Numbered from the stretch's first letter, positions 10,495-21,144 are shown. The stretch: DNA of 64,000 nucleotides from Heloderma charlesbogerti (GCA_026122225.1 JANEZZ010003061.1:4092001-4156000), one strand, 5' to 3'. Translations and numbers: made by a program. The notes: a model not told the origin generated them from the letters alone.

Positions 10495-11044
10495 GTGAGA
10501 TATATTTGAGAGATTCTGATGTAACTCTTTCTTTGCTGAGGGGGGAGACTGGAAAAGCACTGGCTTTCACTGGTCAGCCCTCCATATTTAGCTCGATTTG
10601 TTTACACAAATATTCCAAAATACTTGCAGACACATGCTTCAAGATGAGGGTGCTTTTGGACAGTATATTTGTGAGCCACAACGCATGAACTGTCCATTTT
10701 GGTGGCCATCACTACATCTCATGGTAGAGAATACCATTGTTTAGCTATGCACTGTGTGAAGACGTTCTTCCTTTTATCTGTCTCCAGCATTTAGCTTCAC
10801 TGGATGACTCCAAGTTCTAGTATTATGAGATGGGGTGGAGAGGGGGGAAGGGTCCCTATATACCTACCCCTTCCCCAAGCTAAAAAGCCCAAAATGTTGT
10901 AATGGGTCTCAAAAATTTTCCTTAGTTTGTTACTTCAGCCTAGCGCTGCTATAATTTTTACCACTTGGTGCTTTTACCTCAAGGACTATGGTATATGTTA
11001 TCTCAATGTTGTAGTGAGATATGTTATCTCAAAACTGCTGTTTC
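10495..11044. other. Unassigned stretch
   Basis: No gene or repeat family is recognised. The reading frames are short. Confidence 0.45.
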
Positions 11045-11349
11045 CTGCATCCCAGCTGAGCAGAGCAGAGCACAGCAGAGCAGAGGAAGCTGCTCCAGCT
11101 GGTCTAGGGTCTATAGAAGCAAGCAAGCTCCCAGAGAGCGACTGACCAGGGAGAGCAAACAGGAATTGGCCTGGGGAGGTCAAGGGGGAGGCCCCTAACA
11201 TTTTTAAAAAACTTTTTTAAAATTTATTTTTCTTGTAACCACACTTCCATACCAGTGGGACTCTGTTTTTAACCTCCAGTGAGTAGAGGACCAGGCACAA
11301 GCTAGTCTAGAACAATCAGAAAGCTAGACACAAAAAGGGAAAAGAGGCT

Positions 11350-12440
11350 ATGGAAGGACAAGACTCTCCAGTGGTGGTGACCTGCAAGGTGTGTGCAGTG
11401 TTTGTTTTCTTGCCTGAACAACACGTGCAACAAGTGCAGGTTGATCACATTGCTGGAACAAAAAGTCAGAGGACTGGAGAGGTGACTGTTGACCCTCCAG
11501 TGAATAAGAGAACATGAAGAACTACAGCAGCAAAGTGAAGAACAGAAGCTAGAAGAGCAACAGCAAGCTGAGGCAGAAAAGGAAAATGCAGCGGTAAGGA
11601 AAAATGCAGTAGAGGAGACTCCTTGGAAAAGGGTGACAGTTAGGAACAAGACCTAGAAGCCACTCTGCACCAGTGAAAGCAGTGGAGCTATGGAACCATT
11701 TCCAGGTACTTGAGGATAAAAATGGAGGGCAGCCTGCAGAGGAAGAATTACAGGGGAACCTGCATGAGAGTGAGCAAGAGGCTGAAGGTCAGTCAGGCAG
11801 AGACAATGAAACCAAGACCTACAACAATAAGAAGAGTAGTAGTAGTGGGAGACTCCTTGCTGAGTGGGATCGAAACCCAAGTATGTTGCGAAGCCCCTTG
11901 GACTCACCAAGTATGCTGTCTCCCGGGAGGATGGATTAGAGACGTGACTGAAGGGTTGTCTGCACTCATAAAGCCCACTGAAAGGTATCCCTTTCTTCTC
12001 ATCCATGTGGGAATATATGATACTGCCAAGCAGAGCTACGAAGAAATCATGTCAGACTTTGAAGCTTTGGGAGGGAAGGAAACTGAAGAACTTTGGGGCC
12101 CAGATAGTTTTCTCATCCATCTTTCCAGTAGTTAGAAGATGGATAGAAAGGGAAAGAAAAATACTCTGGGTGAATGACTGGCTACGAAGGTGGTGCTGAC
12201 GAGAGAGATTTGGATTCTGGGACCACGGGCTATACTTCCTGGAAGATGGGCTGTTGGCAAGGGACGGGTTGCACCTCACAAAGGCTGGGAAGAATGTGTT
12301 TGGCCACAGCATGAAGAACTTTATCAGGGGGGCTTTAAACTGAAACCTATGGGGAAGGGAGAAGTAAAGTTGGGGGTAACAATGGACGAAGGCTCATGCA
12401 ACACAATGGAGAGAACAGCTCTAATAGCGCCCAATAAGTC
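11350..12440 (+). pseudogene. CR1 ORF1 remnant with zinc-finger-like start and SGNH-type esterase
   Basis: CR1 ORF1 proteins bind nucleic acid, and many carry a lipase-like SGNH esterase domain of uncertain role in retrotransposition. From an ATG at 11350 the frame encodes an early C-x2-C pair (CKVC). A second C-x2-C pair (CNKC, then CRLITLLEQKVRGLE-like sequence) lies in another frame around 11420-11475, so the region is frameshifted. From about 11836 the frame encodes VVVVGDSLLSG, which is esterase block I with the nucleophile Ser in GDS. Further on, a segment around 12250-12285 encodes the Asp-Gly-x-His block in yet another frame. At least three frame changes and several stops separate these parts, so no functional protein is made. 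Confidence 0.8.
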
Positions 12441-13154
12441 ATAGAAACATAGAATAGTAGGGCTGGAAGGGGCCTAACAAGGCCATCAAGTCCAACCCCC
12501 CGCTCAATGCAGGAATCCAAGTCAGAGCATCCCTGACAGATGGCTGTCCAGCCTCGTCTTGAATGCCTCCAGTGTGGGAGAGCCCACCACCTCCCTAGGT
12601 AATTGGTTCCATTGTCATATTGCTCTAACAGTCAGGAAGTTTTTCCTGATGATCAGCCAGAATCTGGCTTCTTGTCACTTGAGCCCATTATTCCGTGTCC
12701 TGCACTCTGGGATGATCAAGAAGAGATCCTGGCCTTCTTCTCTGTGACAACCTTTCAAGTACTTGAAGAGTGCTATCATATCTCCTCTCAGTCTTCTCTT
12801 CTCAAGGCTAAACATGCCCAGTTCTTTCAGTCTCTCTTCATAGGGCTTTGTTTCCAGTCCCCTGATCATCTTCGTTGCCCTCCTCTGAACCCTCTCCAGT
12901 TTGTCTGCATCTTTCTTAAAGTGTGGTGCCCAGAACTGGACACAGTACTCGAGATGAGGCCTAACCAGTGCTGAGTAGAGGGGAACTAGTACTTCCCAGG
13001 ATTTGGAAGCTATGCTTCTATTAATGCAGCCCAAAATAGCATTTGCCTTTTTTGCAGCCACATCACATTGTTGGCTCATATTCAGCTTGTGATCTACAAC
13101 AATTCCAAGATCTTTCTCGCTTGTAGTGTTAGAGAGCCACGTATTCACAACCAT
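12441..13154 (-). mobile_element. CR1 3' end fragment in antisense inside the longer CR1
   Basis: On the minus strand an open frame (13154 to 12675, 159 codons) encodes the CR1 C-terminal region, with [19 protein letters not shown] and [23 protein letters not shown] segments. It is followed by the CR1 3' UTR and tail (TACTATTCTATGTTTCTATG) ending at about 12441. It is highly similar to 16360-17072 of the host element but inverted. It is a separate 5'-truncated insertion, because the host CR1 resumes with its endonuclease region after it. I could not fix a target duplication. Confidence 0.85.
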
Positions 13155-14328
13155 GTAGGAAGAAAGCCAGACTATGAATCACAAGGTCTTTGATGTCTAT
13201 ATACTAATGCCCCAGAGTATGGGAAACAAACAGAACGAACTTGAACTCTTAATACAGGAGGGAAACTATGACTTGATAGGTGTAACTTGGTGGGATGACT
13301 CTTATGACTGGAATACAGCAATTGAATGATATAACTTGTTCAAAAAGAACAGGAGGAACAGAAAGGGAGGTGGGGTTGCACTATATGTTAAAAATACATA
13401 TCTCTGCACAGAAATACAGGAGGAGGAGCTTGGTAGCTCCATCGAGAGCACCTGGGTTAAAATAAATGGAGCAAAGAATAAAAGGAATATGGTGGTCGGA
13501 GTCTACTACTGGCCACCCGATCAAGGAGAAGACGAGGATGAAACTTTTGAAAAGCAAATAGCCAATGTTTCAAGGAAGAATGATGTAGTAGCAATGGGGG
13601 ACTTCCATTTCCCTGATATTTGTTGGGAAACAAATTCTGCAAAGCATGGCCCCTCCAGGAAATTTCTGACTTATGTGGTAGATAACTTCCTTCTACAGAA
13701 AGTAGAGGAAGGAACTAGGGGATCGGCTATCCTTGACTTGATCCTAACCAACAGAGATGATTAGTGGATCAAGTAGCAGTTACGGGAACTGTGGGGGAAA
13801 GTGACCATGTTATACTTGAATTCTTGGTTCTAAAGGAAGCAAAAGCCGAGTGTAGCCAAATGCGTACCCTGGATTTTAGGAAAGCCAATTTTAATAAACT
13901 CAGAACAATGATAGGTAAGGTTCCATGGCAAGCAACTGTAACAAGAAAAGGAGTCCAAGATGGGTGGGAGTCTTTAAAAAAGGAAATTCTCAAGTCACAA
14001 TTACAAACAATTCCAACAAGAAAAAAGGTGGAAGACAACAGACGAAGCCAATGTGGCTTCACAAAAAGCTTAGAGATGACCTGAAAACAAAAAAGCACAC
14101 ATATAGGAAGTGGAAGGAAGGGCAAGCTAAAAGGAAGAGTACAGGCAGGTAGCACAGAATTGCAGGGATGGCGTCAGGAAGGCTAAAGCTGAGAATGAGC
14201 TGAGGTTAGTGAGGGATGCTAAAAGCAACAAAAAGGCTTTCTTCAGCTATGTGCATAGTAAAAGACAGAGGAAAGAAATGGTGGTTCAAGTATTAAATAA
14301 GGATGGCAAAATGATAACAGATGACAAA
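13155..14328 (+). pseudogene. CR1 ORF2 endonuclease region, inactivated
   Basis: This is the apurinic/apyrimidinic-type endonuclease domain, which nicks target DNA in an intact CR1. The segment encodes NELELLIQEGNYDLIGVTWWD-like sequence, then GGGVALYVK, then [23 protein letters not shown] and GESDHVILEF. The expected catalytic Glu of the ITETWWD block is missing: the sequence reads GVTWWDD, consistent with an in-frame loss. The GDFN block reads GDFH. A stop lies in frame at 13327-13329, and the frame changes near 13762. The segment ends at the insertion of the DNA element at 14329, in sequence encoding a region before the RT. It is clearly non-functional. Confidence 0.85.
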
Positions 14329-14513
14329 GGGCCGATCTACATTGCGCCCACCATCGCAATGAATTCAGTGTCCCGTCGGGTTAAACGCTCTCGCATTAAA
14401 ATGTGATTATTCACACACACCCATTTTCCCCGTTGCAGTGCTTCATCAACTGCGCAAGCTCGGTTCACACTTGAGCGCTGTGGTTTCTTCCTGCTGCTTT
14501 CCTGCACACGATT

Positions 14514-14584
14514 GTCTGATCTCGGATGCTAAGCGGGGTCGGCCCTGGTCAGTAGTTGGATGGATGACCGCCTGAGAATCAGGC
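14514..14584 (+). other. 5S rRNA-like segment, left arm of element H copy 1
   Basis: The segment GTCTGATCTCGGATGCTAAG, then GGGTCGG, then TAGTTGGATGGATGACCGCC follows the order of vertebrate 5S rRNA from about the middle to the 3' part, including the internal A-box, intermediate and C-box regions. It lacks the 5' third of 5S. It is a transposon-embedded derivative, not an rRNA gene. Confidence 0.8.
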
Positions 14585-14948
14585 TTCCTGCACTGAGCAG
14601 GGGGTTGTTGTATCCCTTCAAATGAGACTAAGTTTTACCCCCTCCTATCCCCCACTCAGGATGTATTTTTAAAAAATTAAGGTGTTATGCTTGCAGAATC
14701 CGGGCTTCTCTGCATGTTTTTTTTTCTAATTCAGGCATGATCTTCGAAGATTCAAAGCTGTGAAGCTTCATAACTTCAAAGCTTCGAAGTTCATGCCTGA
14801 ATTAGGAAAAAAAAACATCGCGGAGAAGCCCCGATTCTGCGAGGATAACGCCTTAATTAAAAAACAACAACATCCGGAGCAGGGGATAGGAGGGGGTAAA
14901 ACTTAGTCTCATTTGAAGGGATAGAATAACCCCCTGCTCAGTGCAGGA

Positions 14949-15020
14949 AGCCTGATTCCCAGGCGGTCGCACATCCAACTACTGACCGGGGCTGACCCTG
15001 CTTAGCTTCCGAGATCAGAC
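14949..15020 (-). other. 5S rRNA-like segment, right arm of element H copy 1
   Basis: This is the inverted partner of 14514-14584. Read on the minus strand it gives GTCTGATCTCGGAAGCTAAG and ends in the C-box-like GGATGTGCGACCGCCTGGG. Two mirror-image 5S-like units thus face each other across a hairpin. Confidence 0.8.
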
Positions 15021-15377
15021 AAGCGTGCGCACATCCAGCCCTTTGCTTGTTGCTGAGGAAATGGGGGCTGCTGAGGAAGCTATGCAATCAGTAGCCAGAA
15101 GAAGACATGGGGCCGTCGAGAGCTGTGATTGGACAGGAGGGAAATACGAACACCACCATATATAGACAGGCGGGGGAGGGGACTATGACCGGATACGGTA
15201 GCGAAGGCAGAAAATCAGAGCACATTAAGGGGAAATACCGGGATATTAGGGTATGGAAAGCGGGAGCATGGAAGTGGGAAATTCCAGTTCCAATTCAAGG
15301 TAGGTACTGCGTAGTGTGAAAGGCGGGTGGTGAAACCTCATTGGAAGCGAAAAAAGGCGGTAAGTGTAGATCCAGTC

Positions 15378-16990
15378 AAAGAAAAGGCAGAAGTGCTCAT
15401 TTCCTACTTTAGCTCAGTCTTCTCCCAAAAAGAGAGTCTATGACCCCCCTAGCAAAGGCAAAGTACAGGCTGAAGGGGCAGGATTGAAGCTCGAGTTTGA
15501 TAAGCATATGGTCAAGGAATGCCGAATTACTTTGAATGAGTTCAAATCTCCAGGGCCAGATGAACTGCGCCCTAGAGTAATAAAGGAACTGGCAGAACCA
15601 CTCTCAGAACAACTCTCTATTATCTTTGAGAAATCATGGAGGACAGGTGAAGTGCCAGATGACTGGAGGAGGGCTAATGTTGTCCCTATCTTCAGAAAAG
15701 GTAAAAAGGAGGAACCTGGGAACTACAGACCAGTCAGTCTGACATCAATCCCAAGGAAAATTCTGGAGCAGATGATAAAGCAATCAGTCTGTAAGCACCT
15801 TGAAAACAATGCAGTGATTACTCAAAGCCAACATGGATTTGTCAAGAGCAAATTGTGCCAGTCGAATCTGATCTCATTTTTTCATCAGGTAACCTCCCTT
15901 GTGGATTGTGGGAATGCTGTGGACATAATATACCTTGACTTCAGCAAAGCTTTTGACAAAGTGCCCCATAATATCCTGATGAGCAAACTAGCTCAAAGTG
16001 GGCTAGATGAAACAACTATCAGGTGGATCCACTGTTGGCTACAGAATCAGACTCAAAGAATGCTTATCAATGGGATCTTCTCAAACTGGGGAGAGGTAAC
16101 GAGTGGGGTACCGCAGGGCTCAGTCCTGGGCCCAGTGCTCTTCAACATTTGTATTAATGACTTGGAGGAGGAGGTGCAGGGAATGCTGATCAGATTTGCA
16201 GATGACACAAAATTGGGCAGGATAGCTAATACCCTGGAAGACAGAAACAGAATTCAAAGTGATTTTGACAGGCTGGAGCGCTGGGCAGAAAGCAACAGAA
16301 TGAAATGTAATAGGGTAAATGCCAAGTTCTGCACCTAGGAAAAGGAAACCAAATGCACAGTTACAAGATGGGGGATACTTGGCTCAACAATACTACAAGT
16401 GAGAAAGATCTTGGAATTGTTGTTGATCACAAGCTGAATATGAGCCAACAATGTGATGTGGCTGCAAAAAAGGCAAATGCTATTTTGGGCTGCATTAATA
16501 GACATATAGCTTCCAAATCCCGGGAACTACTAGTTCTATTCATCACTGGTTAGGCCTCATCTGGAGTAGTGTCCAGTTCTGGGCACCGCACTTTAAGAAG
16601 GATGCAGACAAGGTCGAGAGGGTTCAGAGGAGGGCAACAAAGATGATCAGGGGACTGGAAACAAAGCCCTATGAGGAGAGACTGAAAGAACTGGGCATGT
16701 TTAGCCTTGAGAAGAGAAGCCTGAGAGGAGATATGATAGCATTCTTCAAGTACTTGAAAGGTTGTCACAGAAAGGAAGGCCAGGATCTCTTCTCGATCAT
16801 CCCGGAATGCAGGACATGGAATAATGGGCTCAAGTTACAGGAAGCCAGATTCCGGCTGAACATCAGGAAAAACGTCCTGACTGTTAGAGCAATACGACAA
16901 TGGAATCAATTACATAGGGAGGTAGTGGGCTCTCCCACACTGGGGGCACTCAAGATGAGGCTGGACAACCATTTGTTGGGGATGCTCTGA
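15378..16990 (+). pseudogene. CR1 ORF2 reverse transcriptase and C-terminal region
   Basis: The longest open part (15484-16338, 284 codons) holds the RT core: VPDDWRRANVVPIF, NYRPVSLTSIPRKILEQ, QHGFVKSK, IIYLDFSKAFDKVPH (motif A with its Asp), TSGVPQGSVLGPVLF (motif B) and FADD at 16195-16206 (the catalytic pair is intact). The frame is lost near 16320. The C-terminal region continues in a second frame (16353-16553, with [15 protein letters not shown]) and a third (16643-16990, with [18 protein letters not shown] and VGSPTLGALKMRLDNHLLGML). In an intact element this enzyme copies CR1 RNA at the nicked target. At least two frameshifts plus the upstream insertions make it inactive. Confidence 0.9.
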
Positions 16991-17144
16991 CTTGGATTCC
17001 TGCATTGAGCAGGGCTTGGACTCAATGGTCTTATAGGCCCCTTCCAACCCTACTATTCTATGATTCTATAGTGCTTGCTATGTGCTACTTGACTACTTCT
17101 CTTGTCCACTATGGACTACTATATATACTTATATACTAAGGCAT

Positions 17145-17231
17145 GGATCAGCCTTGCCCAATCTGGTACCCTCTAGATCTTTTGGACTTTATCTCCTATC
17201 ATCCCCAGACAGCCTGGCCATCTGGTGTAGT
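17145..17231 (+). mobile_element. Half of a palindromic hAT-like MITE
   Basis: TTGCCCAATCTGGTACCCTC and CTCCTATCATCCCCAGACAG match one arm of the element at 24890-25012. Only one half is present. Confidence 0.45.
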
Positions 17232-17280
17232 GAAAAGTTATTGTGAATGGATTTGGTTGTTGTTGTTATTTTGTATTGTT

Positions 17281-17508
17281 TTTATTATTACATTTATATC
17301 CCTCCTTTTTTCCTCTGAGGAACTCAAGGAGGCTTACATGATCTTCCTCCTCTCCATTTTTTCCTCACAACAACCCTGTGAGGTAGGTTAGGCTGGGAGT
17401 CAGTGACAGGCCCAAAGTCACCCAGTGAGCTTCATGGCTGAGTGGGGACTAGAACCCAGATCTCCCAAATCCCAGTCCAACACTCTAACCATTCCACCAC
17501 ACTGGCTT
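17281..17508 (-). mobile_element. tRNA-derived MIR/CORE-like SINE
   Basis: A reverse-complement relative of 8174-8409. The tail is at the left (ACATTTATATCCCTCC) and the core contains CTCACAACAACCCTGTGAGG. The head at the right has CTAGAACCCAGATCTCCC and a terminal CCACACTGGCT. The B-box-like region is preserved. Confidence 0.85.
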
Positions 17509-17654
17509 TCAGTGTGTTCCTGCTATTGGTGTTGTTGTTTGTAGTTTCCACTACCCCCTTTTGTTTTGCTTTGTTAAAACTGCAAATAAAATTATAAAAA
17601 GAAAGAGGAATGCTGACTGGAGGGCACCAGGTTGAGTAAGACTGCTGTAGAATG

Positions 17655-17730
17655 TAATCATAGAATAGTCATAGAATAGCAGGGTTGGAAGGGGCCTACA
17701 AGGCCACTGAGTCCAACCCCCTGATAATCT
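17655..17730 (-). mobile_element. CR1 3' tail fragment
   Basis: CATAGAATAGTCATAGAATA followed by GGGTTGGAAGGGGCCTACAA is the inverted CR1 3' end. Only the terminal 70-80 bases are left. Confidence 0.85.
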
Positions 17731-17960
17731 CTCATCATACTAGAACATGGGGTCATCCCATGAAGCTGAATGGTGGGAGATTCAGGACAGGCAAAAGGAA
17801 GTATTTCTTCACACAGCGCATAGTTAAATATGGAATTCACTGCCACAAGATGCAGTGATGGCCAACAACATGGACAGCTTTAAAGGGGGATTAGGCAAAT
17901 TCATGGAGGAAAAGGCTATCAATGGCTATAAGGCTATCAATGGCTATTAGTTTCAGCCGG
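17731..17960 (+). mobile_element. CR1-type LINE C-terminal/3' fragment
   Basis: GGGAGATTCAGGACAGGCAA, ATGGAATTCACTGCCACAAG and GCTTTAAAGGGGGATTAGGC match the region at 30860-31018. Translated, it gives a CR1-like C-terminal segment (KYFFTQRIVKYGIHCHKM). It ends with a short duplication of GGCTATCAATGGCTAT. Confidence 0.75.
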
Positions 17961-18859
17961 GGTCCTTGTGTATTCTTCTTTTCATAACCCAAAACCTGCA
18001 ACACAGGACACACTTCCAAGCGTAAAATGCACCCAAGGCGGTAAATAGCTTGAGTCCTTCCTCAGAAAACAAAATGGTGGTGGCAGCACTACTCCACTTG
18101 GGGGTGGCTTGCAACCTGCTTCTGGGTCCTGAACCGCTGCTCTAAAATATCACCTTCAGTTCTAGTAACCTTACACAGTACCGTCTCCCTCTAGCCATAG
18201 CCATTTTCATATCCTTGGAATACTGAGCAAAGAAAATTTCTTGTCAGAGGACTAGTAATCAGTCTGTCGTTTTCTGAGGAGCACAAGGGACTCTGAGTGT
18301 AGATTAAATGTGTCTGTTCCTTAGAAGAGACCCCCCCCCCCCGTACATGGAAATTTACAAAGACTAGACCAAGCTGAACTGAAGTGAATGCTAGCTGCTG
18401 CTTCTTTCACTTATTGCAAATGAGCTGGATCCAAAAGTCTGCATTCCTTTCCATTCAGAGTGACGTGAAGATACACAGATTTGCTAATTGGATGGCTGGT
18501 GATGTTGTGGCAACAGCAGGCCTTCGAGAATGATTGCAATAATGAATTCAATTATGCTAGACATGATTTTTTTTCCTTTGAGGAAGTACGTGGGGTGAGA
18601 AGTGAGAAAACAAAGTCTGAAACATGTACATTCACAAGCATTCGCCAGAAGTGAATTTCCGTTTCTGTTCAGCCTGGAGGGCCAACCATACAATAAAGCT
18701 GATGGAGGGGAGGCATAAGGGGGGAATCTTGGAGAATTGGCACCCTCAGGTGTGCATTTGTTGAGCCCAATTCCAACTCCTACAGAATTGCACAGTATGT
18801 GTTTGTGTGTATGTGTGTGTATGCATGAGAGAAATGTAAAGAATCCCAGGAAGCCCCCC
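17961..18859. other. Unassigned stretch
   Basis: I see no gene. It contains a C run at about 18333-18343. Confidence 0.45.
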
Positions 18860-19144
18860 TGGCCCGCCCTGATTATGGAACGCTCTCCCCAGTGAGGTCC
18901 GCCTGGCGCCAACATTGTCATCCTTTTGGCACCAGGTTAAGACTTTCCTGTACCCCCAGGCATTTGACAGCATATGATAAGGCTTTAACCGATCCTGGGA
19001 CTTCTATTGTTGGTGGTTTTAAATTGTTTTTCTATGTAAATGGTTTTTATGTTTTGTTCTATATTGTATTTTTAAGGTTTTAATCTTGTGTAAACTGCTC
19101 AGATAGCTTTGGCTATCAGGCAGTACAGAAATACAATTAACAGC
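18860..19144 (+). mobile_element. L2-type LINE 3' end
   Basis: It encodes a remnant of the L2 C-terminus (a diverged version of the WNxLPSEVRLAPTLxSFRRQVKTFL block seen at 51.7-51.8 kb), followed by an AT-rich 3' UTR and the terminal GCTATCAGGCAGTACAGAAA. The coding part is too short and diverged to be functional. Confidence 0.78.
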
Positions 19145-19480
19145 AAAGATAACAGGCCTTAGAGAAGATTACCTCAGCCATACTTTCTCCCAGCCTATCT
19201 CCTCCCCTCCCCCACACACTGCCATAGGGTCCTTTAAACCGCGGGAAAGGGCTGCACACTAGGAGGGGGGAATGCCACCTCATTTTAAGGATTGCCCTGC
19301 CTTGGGGGCTACTCAGGATAGAAATTAAAACAATAAATGCATATTAAAGAAAAAATAATCTATAATAACAAAAGAGGATATGTTTGTCTATCTGTCACAG
19401 TCCTAGCTCCAACACTATGGAATCTAGACGCCTGAAACTTGGCATGCATACTAAGGGGACATTTTTGTCTTATCTTCTCA

Positions 19481-19970
19481 ATTTTTATTTATTCATTTAT
19501 TTAGAAATGTATATCCTGCCCGTCCAGTGCTGATGCAGCACTCCAAGATGCTCACAATAATTTGAAACCACAATATAATATAAAACCATACATTCAATAG
19601 AACGAAGAAAAATACAGAAGTATAGACCAATGATAAACAACCTATAAACTAAGCAAAAACTTAGCAGGCAACATCCTGTTAGAATATGAACATCTTCATC
19701 AAGTATCCAGAGAGGGGGCAACTTGTATTTCACAGGGCACGATGTTCCACACTATTGGTGCAGCCACCGAGAAGGCCCTGTTTCTCATGCCTCCACACTC
19801 GCTGGGGCACAGAGAAGGACCTCTTGATCTAATTTTAGGGAGCGGGCTGGATTGTATGGGAAGAGGCAATCTCTCAGGTATCCTGGACCCAAGCCACTGA
19901 GGCGTTACAGGGGATCACCCTTTCTTTGAATTGTGTCTGGAACCATATTGGTAACCAGTGGAGATGTTCC
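19481..19970 (-). mobile_element. L2-type LINE 3' end, longer fragment
   Basis: On the minus strand it carries an L2 C-terminal coding remnant (counterparts of the RLLPYVPARTLRSSS and HWLPV blocks at 51.9-52.0 kb, with many stops), then a 3' UTR and TAAATAAATGAATAAATAAA-like tail. It is more diverged than the copy at 51.5 kb and therefore probably older. Confidence 0.78.
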
Positions 19971-20738
19971 AGGTGTAAACATCTGCATATGCAAAAGTTA
20001 TGCACAAGTGACCACCCTACTTCTCCCTCTACCTCAAAACTTTTAAAGGTAAAAAAGAGGCTCTCTGGGAAGAGATCAGGCAATCCTGCCGAGCATTGTT
20101 CTGCAAACTGGAGGGCCCATGAAGTTGCTGATGCTGGTTCTGATATCTCTTTATTCTTGTTGGCTTTTTGACCAGGCCAGCAGTGGGGCCAGCGGTGCTC
20201 TGAGCAAGGCTGCAGCTGCCTGCCACCTTCATTTCCCCAGGATGCCTCTCACCATTTTACAAAATCCAGTGGTTCAGTTATAGTGGCTGGGGAGACTTTC
20301 TGCAGACTATGACTCTCTGCATGAGACTTACAGGGAAACATTTTGTGCCCTGTGCAAATCAGACTGCATTCTTCCAGATGGAATTAATAACATTCATTTT
20401 CAGATTCAGATGTAGTTACAAAACAAAACGCTCCACTGCCGCTTAGTTGCTAGGGACAACTGTACAATGCCATGTGCCAGAATGTGGGAGGAGCAGCACC
20501 CAGCATCACTAAGGTATCACAAAGCGCCGTGCTGTAATGATGGCTGATAAAAGCAGGGCTGCTGCGCTAAAGCTACACTGGGGACACTTGAAAGACACTT
20601 GTAACTCAAAAGCAGGCAAACTGTAACTCCGGATATCTTGGAGAGCATGATAAAAGGGCAGGTGGCTGGGTATGTTTTGCATTCCAAAGACAGTTTTGTT
20701 GAAGCCTAGTCTGTGTCTGGTTACTTATGTTGTGGCTT
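19971..20738. other. Unassigned stretch
   Basis: No gene or repeat family is recognised. Confidence 0.45.
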
Positions 20739-21144
20739 TGGGTGGCCAGGTGTCCTACTTTACAAAAGACAGTCCTCCACTGGAAAGGCTGTCAGTCGAC
20801 AGTCCTCTATTTGAAGCCTTCCTCTGTTTGAAAGACTGCCGAGTTTAAGACCAGTTTAAAGATAAAAAATTCTAAGAAGGGAGAGCAGGGCCTGGAGGTT
20901 GCCCATCAACAGTCAACACTCGGACACCAGGCTGAACAGGCCCAGGTGCAAGTCACCTGGTCAGTCTTCCCCACTGTGGTGAGAGGTATTGCATTTCTAT
21001 TTAAACTGTAGTTATTATTTCTAAAGTTGCGTCTATATGTATAAATTAGCATATCTAAACATTACGCACATTGGTGTCCTCTTTTGTCCTCTTTTTGGGT
21101 GATGCATTTCCTCTTCTTTAGGCAATGCATAAGTGGCCACCCTG
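20739..21144 (+). mobile_element. Repeat family G, copy 2, near complete
   Basis: It begins GGGTGGCCAGGTGTCCTACT and ends AAGTGGCCACCCTG. The ends are inverted repeats of about 11 bp. It has no ORF. The interior includes the shared TTTAAAGATAAAAA, TGCCCATCAACAGTC and AATTAGCATAT blocks. It is the least interrupted copy besides the one at 42.1 kb. Confidence 0.75.

Larger units (their letters stand above)
14329..15377 (+). mobile_element. DNA element H copy 1 with a 5S-like palindrome core
   Basis: The element starts GGGCCGATCTACATTGCG and ends GTAAGTGTAGATCCAGTC, so its ends are imperfect inverted repeats (GGGCYGATCTACA). It is inserted in CR1, and AAA at both junctions (14326-14328 and 15378-15380) is the likely 3-bp target duplication. 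The centre (14514-15020) is a large palindrome whose outer arms are 5S rRNA-like, in inverted orientation. The outer left flank carries TTAAACGCTCTCGCATTAAA, and the outer right flank carries GGTGGTGAAACCTCATTGG. Both match 58668-60895 in reverse orientation. There is no transposase. Three-base duplications and GGG ends recall PIF/Harbinger elements, but this is inference. Confidence 0.75.
11045..17072 (+). mobile_element. Long CR1 LINE, decayed, carrying two insertions
   Basis: Read on the plus strand, the pieces follow CR1 order. There is a putative 5' UTR (CAGAGCAG-rich, about 11045-11349), ORF1 with a zinc-finger-like start and an SGNH esterase region (11350-12440), ORF2 endonuclease (13155-14328), ORF2 reverse transcriptase (15378-16338), and the 3' coding end and tail (16339-17072, ending TACTATTCTATGATTCTAT). 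An antisense CR1 3' fragment (12441-13154) and a DNA element with 5S-like arms (14329-15377) interrupt it. Without these it is about 4.3 kb, close to a full CR1. Multiple stops and frameshifts show it is inactive. The exact 5' end is uncertain. Confidence 0.88.

Noticed and set aside
12603..12974. Plus-strand 123-codon frame
   Set aside because: Antisense to the CR1 C-terminal fragment on the minus strand.
14514..15020. Functional 5S rRNA genes
   Set aside because: Only the central and 3' part of 5S is present, in inverted pairs inside a transposon, with several substitutions.
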